Positions 13,784 through 17,194 of a stretch of 17,194 nt of DNA are shown here, one piece after another. The stretch's first letter is position 1, and every line of letters starts with the position of its first letter. The stretch spans positions 1 through 17,194 of the forward strand of contig FR893246.1 in NCBI GenBank assembly GCA_000436035.1, in the 5' to 3' direction. A model generated the notes under the pieces. That model was not told where the DNA came from, did not search any database, and worked only from the letters and a program-made list of their open reading frames with translations. This stretch comes from Prevotella sp. CAG:732 (GTDB lineage: Bacteria > Bacteroidota > Bacteroidia > Bacteroidales > Bacteroidaceae). Both the position numbers and the translations under genes were made by a program.

Positions 13784-13950
13784 CAATCGGATACCGATTC
13801 TGCTCACGCCGAGTTGAGGCTCATTCCTTCTTTCAAGAGGTTTGCCGAGACGAGGAATAGGGAGGGTTGAGGTATTCCGACATAACAATAAGGCGTTTAC
13901 TTGACGCTTGTTCTTGACGTTCTGAAACTTCGCAACTTTCAAATCTAGTC

Positions 13951-14049
13951 ATGAACATTGCAACGGTAGATGTCCTCGGGATGTGTTTATCCACATCCCT
14001 TTACTGGTATGGCACTTTGCATATAGTGAAGTGTCGTATATCCGTATAG
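13951..14049 (+). CDS. Possible 32-residue leader peptide over a hairpin
   Basis: The frame reads MNIATVDVLGMCLSTSLYWY then GTLHIVKCRISV. Codons 10-17 form the perfect hairpin GGGATGTG-TTTATC-CACATCCC (13978-13999). Ribosome movement through this frame would open the stem, as in translation-coupled attenuation. There is no evidence of translation beyond an ATG at 13951, so this is a candidate only. Confidence 0.25.
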   Translation: MNIATVDVLGMCLSTSLYWYGTLHIVKCRISV

Positions 14050-14219
14050 GGATAAGTGTATACATATCGGCGTGGGCTTCGACGTTGTATTGGCGGTGTA
14101 TCAGCGTTGGTACATAGAAAGGCCACAATTCTTATTTGTTACCTGCTTGATTTTCAGTAGGTACACGAAAATACAGACGTAAGCATCATTTTATTGGGTG
14201 ACAAGAAAGAACCAACAAA

Positions 14220-14396
14220 ATGAAAAACAAATCCTGTGCAACAAATTTTGCTACTCAACAACCCTTTTCCCTGTTACTTTTATTTCAAGAACCGTTTTTA
14301 CTGGCGGAAAGAAAAAAGATGTGTTACTTGTCTATGGCTGCCAACCAAAGCCAATACACAAATATAAATTCATTCATCTTAGGATATATATACTAA
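14220..14396 (+). CDS. Doubtful 58-residue hydrophobic protein
   Basis: The frame begins MKNKSCATNFATQQPFSLLL and includes FLLAERKKM, which is simply the translation of the 26-bp repeat arm at 14296-14321. An A-rich leader (GAAAGAACCAACAAA) precedes the ATG, which favours translation. But the middle is low-complexity Leu/Phe, and the frame overlaps a repeat found elsewhere as terminator flank, so it may be spurious. Confidence 0.22.
   Translation: MKNKSCATNFATQQPFSLLLLFQEPFLLAERKKMCYLSMAANQSQYTNINSFILGYIY
14296..14321 (+). repeat. 26-bp inverted repeat, left arm
   Basis: TTTTACTGGCGGAAAGAAAA plus AAGATG is the exact reverse complement of 15880-15905. Its inner 17 bases (14298-14314) are also the exact reverse complement of 14471-14487. 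Confidence 0.85.
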
Positions 14397-14423
14397 TGGA
14401 TTGGATGAACTGAACGAATTGCG

Positions 14424-14487
14424 GAGCGATAGCCCAACCATGCCATGTGCTGTATTGGGTTGTCGCTCTCTTTCTTTCCGCCAGTAA
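14424..14487 (+). terminator. Terminator-like hairpin followed by the TTTCCGCCAGTAA motif
   Basis: GAGCGATAGCCCAA (14424-14437) pairs with TTGGGTTGTCGCTC (14455-14468), including two G-T pairs, then a pyrimidine-rich tail CTCTTTCTTT. The tail continues directly into CTTTCCGCCAGTAA (14474-14487), the same motif that follows the terminator at 15851-15889. Confidence 0.6.
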
Positions 14488-14637
14488 GAACTCTTGTATG
14501 ATTTCTGTTACTTTCCACTTGTAACCGCTTGTTTCAAGTCATTCTTAGCTCTTTTATTCTCATTTCTCAACTATTCTAATTGTTACTCCGTTACCTGAAT
14601 CTTCATCACCATTTCTGGGCTTTGATAAATTTGGTTG

Positions 14638-14670
14638 CAAAGGTAATGTCTGTACCCATATTCCTTGCAA
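14638..14670 (-). promoter_or_regulatory. Possible minus-strand promoter facing the inverted-repeat hairpins
   Basis: TACCTTTG on the minus strand (14645-14638) with TTG 22 bases upstream (14670-14668), slightly wider than usual. It would transcribe leftwards through 14487-14296. On the plus strand TAAATTTG at 14626-14633 is a weaker -7 match. The rest of 14488-14826 shows no gene. Confidence 0.35.
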
Positions 14671-14826
14671 GGTCAGTGCCTATGGTCTCTTGCTAAAATC
14701 TCCACCTTGCAGGTCGTATTTGAGCAGAGAACCTTGCAGGAAAAGCACAGACACCTTTTGAGGCAACAAAATTTTAATCAATCCCGAAATTGCAGATGCA
14801 AAATTAGGGAATAAAAATGAAGACTT

Positions 14827-15408
14827 ATGGCAAACATTTGTGACACTCAGTACAAGGTGATGGGCGAACGCAAGGCGGTAGCCGACCTTTGGAACACGCT
14901 CCAAACAATGGAGGTGAACACCAAGAACGTATATCTCTACAAGTTGGCGGAACACTATGGCATCGACTATGAGAAGATGGGCATATCGGTAAGAGGACAT
15001 ATCTATTGGGCAGAGTTTGAGGCAGACGAGGACATCTGCTTGTTGTCCTTTGACACCGAAAGTGCATGGTCTGCCTGTGAGGAGTTCTTTGATGAACTGA
15101 ACAAAGTTCTTGGTGGAGAACTTTCCGTCAGTTATCGTGAGATAGAATGTGGATGCGACATTTTCTATGTCCATGACGAGCAAGGCTTCTTCCCAGAGGA
15201 ATGCTGTGTGAGTTCTTCGGGCGAGCCTTTCGAGGATGCTTGTGAGGACATCTTTGACACTTGCCAAGATGCTATTGCCAAGTGGTGTGAGAAGATGGGT
15301 ATCTCGCAAGGTGACAGAACCGATGATGAAATGGTGGATTTCATTAACGGCTATGAGTATGAGAACGAGGACACCTATTATTATATAAACAAGTTCACGT
15401 TTAGCTGA
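14827..15408 (+). CDS. YubB-like (DUF1281-type) acidic protein of mobile elements
   Basis: The 193-residue protein starts MANICDTQYKVMGERKAVAD, the pattern of YubB/DUF1281-like proteins with a ferredoxin-like fold that are frequent on plasmids and integrative elements. I count about 43 Asp/Glu against 13 Lys/Arg, giving a net charge near -30, and ten cysteines including IECGCD and PEECC. Such acidity resembles DNA-mimic anti-restriction proteins, but no specific homology to ArdA is seen; that role is inference. It is the first gene of a three-gene cassette: its TGA overlaps the ATG of the next gene (TGATG at 15406-15410). No TAnnTTTG promoter is visible in the 100 bases upstream. The family call is from memory of the N-terminal pattern. 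Confidence 0.7.
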   Translation: MANICDTQYKVMGERKAVADLWNTLQTMEVNTKNVYLYKLAEHYGIDYEKMGISVRGHIYWAEFEADEDICLLSFDTESAWSACEEFFDELNKVLGGELSVSYREIECGCDIFYVHDEQGFFPEECCVSSSGEPFEDACEDIFDTCQDAIAKWCEKMGISQGDRTDDEMVDFINGYEYENEDTYYYINKFTFS

Positions 15409-15653
15409 TGAAAAGATTTGAGACGATAGAGAAAATCCCCACTTGGGCATTATGCTATATCATCAATGGCGACCCTACGGGATTGAGTGATGAAGACATC
15501 AAGATGGTTGATGGCTTCATGCAGAAATGGCAAGTGGAGATTGTTTCTCCACTCAGCCAAGACGGAAACGCATCATTCTCACATTATCCTGCCTTTGGAC
15601 TACCTGCCGAGGTTGAGGAGTGCAAGGTGATTTATCATTCGGAGAACCCATAA
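15408..15653 (+). CDS. Small conserved protein of Bacteroidota mobile elements
   Basis: The 81-residue protein begins MKRFETIEKIPTWALCYIIN and continues GDPTGLSDEDIKMVDGF. I recognise this N-terminus as typical of short proteins next to YubB-like genes in Bacteroides-type conjugative elements, but I know no function. Features that stand out are IPTWALCYIINGD near the start, an acidic helix (SDEDIKMVDGFMQKW) and a C-terminal YPAFGLPAEVEECKVIYH strand. No membrane segment or signal peptide is seen. The start overlaps the stop of the upstream gene, which implies coupled translation; the next gene begins 13 bases after its stop. Confidence 0.75.
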   Translation: MKRFETIEKIPTWALCYIINGDPTGLSDEDIKMVDGFMQKWQVEIVSPLSQDGNASFSHYPAFGLPAEVEECKVIYHSENP

Positions 15654-15666
15654 ACTTTATAGAGCT

Positions 15667-15843
15667 ATGTTTGAATACGAAGAATTGACCGACATTATCG
15701 GTTGCAGTTGCACACTGCTGATACCCTACAGAGGACGCACAGAAGGGTTCGTGGTTGCAGACTATGGTGAGGACATCGTGGTGAAATTGCGTAATGGCAA
15801 GGAAATTGTAGAAAGACGTGATGACGTTCTTGTCTATGACTGA
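15667..15843 (+). CDS. 58-residue hypothetical protein, last gene of the cassette
   Basis: The frame reads MFEYEELTDIIGCSCTLLIP then YRGRTEGFVVADYGEDIVVK and ends in RDDVLVYD. It looks like a small beta-barrel (alternating hydrophobic residues, Gly turns, a K-L-R-N-G-K hairpin), similar in style to SH3-like or KOW-like folds; that is a structural guess. Good codon quality, a 13-base gap from the previous gene and a strong terminator 7 bases after its stop support it as real. It is shorter than many gene-finder cut-offs. I do not recognise the family. Confidence 0.62.
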   Translation: MFEYEELTDIIGCSCTLLIPYRGRTEGFVVADYGEDIVVKLRNGKEIVERRDDVLVYD

Positions 15844-15850
15844 CGAAAAG

Positions 15851-15889
15851 GATGCTTGGTGAAGGTTATACTCGCCAGGCATCTTTTTT
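15851..15889 (+). terminator. Intrinsic terminator of the three-gene cassette
   Basis: GATGCTTGG (15851-15859) pairs with CCAGGCATC (15875-15883), one G-T pair, followed by TTTTTT and then CTTTCCGCCAGTAAAA. Confidence 0.88.
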
Positions 15890-15905
15890 CTTTCCGCCAG
15901 TAAAA
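15880..15905 (-). repeat. 26-bp inverted repeat, right arm
   Basis: Exact reverse complement of 14296-14321. Its left 10 bases form the terminator's descending arm and T-run; its right part is CTTTCCGCCAGTAAAA. Confidence 0.85.
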
Positions 15906-15955
15906 GCCCTTTTGTATGTAACGGCAAACTCCCTTCATCGTTTGCCGATAAACTT

Positions 15956-16311
15956 TTATATGGCTATGCTTTGATGGTTGTATTCGCCAAATGGCGACCT
16001 GCCTCTTTGTATGAGATAAAATCTGCGACTACGCCTTTCTTGGAGCTTTTCGTACAATGAAGCCTTTTGTCTGAGGATGGATCTTGTTTGCAGCATTGCG
16101 ATTGTAGTTGGTTGCTCATGCTTACCTTCCTCTACAAATAGGAGTAGCCTTCGGAGCAGGTTCTCCTTCTGCTTGTCTTTGTCAATATGCTCATGCGACC
16201 ACCCTCCATGCGGAAAAGTGTATTGCCTGTTGGTTTACCATTGTTTATGACGGCACACGCCATGGAAACGTGTTTTGCATTGGTGATGGTTGCTGCAAAT
16301 GATTGAGCCAT
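15956..16311 (-). pseudogene. Unrecognised small gene, probably frameshifted
   Basis: On the minus strand an ATG at 16311 opens MAQSFAATITNAKHVSMACA then VINNGKPTGNTLFRMEGG. This frame stops at 16132 (59 residues), but quality drops after MEGG. At 16198 the -1 frame takes over with strongly helical coding sequence (HEHIDKDKQKENLLRRLLLF, VEEGKHEQPTTIAMLQTRSI, LYEKLQERRSRRFYLIQ) to TAA at 15956. That second frame has no start of its own until late. One lost base near 16198 would join them into a 118-residue protein. A TACCTTTG box at 16390-16383 supports transcription. A competing reading is a separate 51-residue frame starting at 16119 (MSNQLQSQCC). I do not recognise the product. Confidence 0.4.
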
Positions 16312-16382
16312 ACGATGCTGTTACGGTGTTCTTGCGTCCTTTTCTGAATTACCGATTTTTTGAAGCCACTATTTTTCCTATG

Positions 16383-16390
16383 CAAAGGTA
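16383..16390 (-). promoter_or_regulatory. -7 box for the minus-strand gene
   Basis: TACCTTTG on the minus strand, about 70 bases before the ATG at 16311. The expected -33 position has TTCC rather than TTTG. The remaining stretch up to the ssb start shows no supported gene. Confidence 0.45.
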
Positions 16391-16593
16391 GCGTGATGCT
16401 TCGACAGATGGAATCCGTCTTGTGCGGTCGCTTCGCTGTGACCAATAAAATAGCCGATAATCTTCCTTTTTCTCCTCACCGCCAACAGAAAACGAGTATT
16501 ATAGTCGATTTTCATGGTGCTGCCCTCATGTGCCACATCCCTGCTTTTGAATTGCATGTAAAAATTAAGTTTCACTTCAAAAAGTAATTCAAT

Positions 16594-16977
16594 ATGAAAA
16601 AGATCGAGAACACTTTCGTAGTAACAGGATTCGTAGGCAACAACGCAGAAATCCGTCAGTTCACCAACGCTTCTGTAGCACGTTTCTCATTGGCAGTCAG
16701 CCGTCAGGAGAAGAATGGTGAGGAAACCAACAGAGTATCAGCTTTCATGAACATGGAGGCATGGCGCAAGAACGAGCATGTTGACTCTTTCGACAAGCTG
16801 CAGAAGGGAACCATGCTCACCGTCGAGGGCTACTTCAAGCCAGATGAGTGGGTTGATCAGCAAGGCACCAAGCACAACCGCATCGTCTTCATCGCAAACA
16901 AGTTCTATCCTACACCAGACAAGGAGGAAACTCCAGCGGCTGAGCCTGAAAAGCCTACCAAGAAAGGCAAGAAATAG
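16594..16977 (+). CDS. ssb: Single-stranded DNA-binding protein, mobile-element type
   Basis: An OB-fold SSB of 127 residues. It shows NTFVVTGFVGNNAEIRQF (6-23), then VARFSLAVSRQEKNGEE, a conserved aromatic MEAWRKNEH segment and KGTMLTVEGYFKPDEWVDQQ. SSBs coat single-stranded DNA during replication, repair and conjugative transfer. After the OB fold the tail is short and ends KPTKKGKK; the acidic tip (usually DDLPF or DDIPF), which recruits partner proteins in chromosomal SSBs, is absent. Together with the neighbouring YubB-like cassette, this points to an element-encoded SSB. The ATG at 16594 follows an A-rich leader. No TAnnTTTG box was found just upstream. A UUCG-loop terminator follows its stop. 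Confidence 0.88.
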   Translation: MKKIENTFVVTGFVGNNAEIRQFTNASVARFSLAVSRQEKNGEETNRVSAFMNMEAWRKNEHVDSFDKLQKGTMLTVEGYFKPDEWVDQQGTKHNRIVFIANKFYPTPDKEETPAAEPEKPTKKGKK

Positions 16978-17002
16978 GATTTCTTCATTCTCTCCAATAA
17001 AC

Positions 17003-17022
17003 AAAGCGGCTTCGGTCGCTTT
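17003..17022. terminator. UUCG-tetraloop terminator after ssb
   Basis: AAAGCGGC (17003-17010), loop TTCG, GTCGCTTT (17015-17022), then TGTTTTG. T-rich sequence lies on both sides, so it may also end the convergent minus-strand gene. Confidence 0.85.
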
Positions 17023-17042
17023 TGTTTTGCTCATACAACCAT

Positions 17043-17092
17043 GTTTACTTTTATAGCCACTATTAGCAAGTTTACTCTTATAACCGCCATTA
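17043..17092. repeat. Two 23-bp direct repeats spaced 27 bp
   Basis: GTTTACTTTTATAGCCACTA plus TTA (17043-17065) and GTTTACTCTTATAACCGCCA plus TTA (17070-17092) agree at 19 of 23 positions. They lie just beyond the end of the minus-strand partial gene; the second copy overlaps its stop codon. Confidence 0.65.
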
Positions 17093-17194
17093 CGAGTTCC
17101 CTTTATATCTGCCAAATGACCTTTCTTTTTTAACGCTTTGTCCCACCCATCTGCGAAACCGCACCAACAGTTCGTCAAAGCGACATTCTTCATT
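17090..17194 (-). CDS. Unrecognised protein, C-terminal fragment at the window edge
   Basis: A minus-strand frame enters from the window edge and runs to TAA at 17090, giving 34 residues: NEECRFDELLVRFRRWVGQS then VKKERSFGRYKGNS. The mix of charged and aromatic residues is protein-like and basic, as expected for a DNA-handling C-terminus, but I cannot name it. It is convergent with ssb, with a terminator between them. A different minus frame starting MKNVALTNCWCGF overlaps it; that one runs on through the repeats, the terminator and antisense to ssb, so I prefer this shorter reading. Confidence 0.4.
   Translation of the reverse strand, partial: NEECRFDELLVRFRRWVGQSVKKERSFGRYKGNS

Larger units (their letters stand above)
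13790..14470 (+). ncRNA. Candidate structured leader or non-coding RNA region
   Basis: No long gene fits this stretch. It starts at a TAnnTTTG box and contains local hairpins (ATCGG/CCGAT at 13786-13798, GCGT/ACGC in GCGTTTACTTGACGC, GGGATGTG/CACATCCC at 13978-13999, and TATCC/GGATA near 14040). It ends in a 14-bp terminator-like hairpin at 14424-14468. A short reading frame at 13951 spans one hairpin, as in attenuator leaders. I cannot match it to a known RNA family. Confidence 0.3.

Noticed and set aside
14296..14487. Retron msr-msd locus
   Set aside because: The inverted repeat and hairpins are suggestive, but no reverse transcriptase gene lies nearby and the conserved retron features cannot be shown.
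14680..15450. A 256-residue minus-strand frame opposite the YubB-like gene
   Set aside because: The plus-strand gene has a coupled downstream neighbour and a terminator; the minus frame is its complement and carries no domain.
16738..17193. A 151-residue minus-strand frame starting MKNVALTNCW
   Set aside because: It crosses two direct repeats and a terminator and then runs antisense through ssb; the competing frame ending at 17090 stops before the terminator, as a convergent gene should.

Overview
The window looks like a chromosome segment from a Bacteroidota species, most likely in the Prevotella/Segatella group. The signs are TTTG/TAnnTTTG (-33/-7) promoters, A-rich leaders instead of Shine-Dalgarno sites, and lineage-typical genes such as DUF2851, a WbqC-like protein and two adjacent signal-peptidase-like genes. 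No rRNA, tRNA or CRISPR array is visible.

Region 1 (1-4285) is core housekeeping. It holds the end of ybeY (+), a convergent terminator, then a minus-strand series: a tRNA-dihydrouridine synthase with its own promoter, dprA overlapping a DUF2851 gene by one base (TGATG), and an acyl-CoA thioesterase. Region 2 (4286-7962) is a plus-strand run: dapB, lepB, a degenerate lepB paralogue that lacks both catalytic residues, and a WbqC-family gene.

Region 3 (7963-9732) is lineage-specific. An unrecognised gene, split by an apparent +1 frameshift, sits behind a near-consensus promoter. A second near-consensus promoter, with an 18-bp perfect palindrome between its -33 and -7 boxes, drives a transcript encoding two membrane miniproteins of 30 and 29 residues; it ends at a clear hairpin. 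Region 4 (9733-13447) holds an M16 zinc peptidase (-) diverging from a probable pfkB-kinase/flavodiiron-protein operon (+).

Region 5 (13448-17194) has the character of an integrated mobile element. It has about 1.4 kb of structured sequence with almost no coding, then a three-gene cassette (very acidic YubB-like protein, 81-aa and 58-aa proteins) closed by a terminator and bounded by 26-bp inverted repeats. A probable frameshifted minus-strand gene follows, then a single-stranded DNA-binding protein without the usual acidic tip, and the end of another minus-strand gene. No integrase, relaxase or attachment site is inside the window, so the element's borders are not visible.

Two dispersed repeat families run through the window. 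One is an intergenic repeat of TGTTACA units (five copies). The other is a GAAGAGTGAAGA-type repeat that has become coding sequence in two genes. The parts most worth following up are the miniprotein operon, the dead signal peptidase and the structured stretch at 13.6-14.6 kb.
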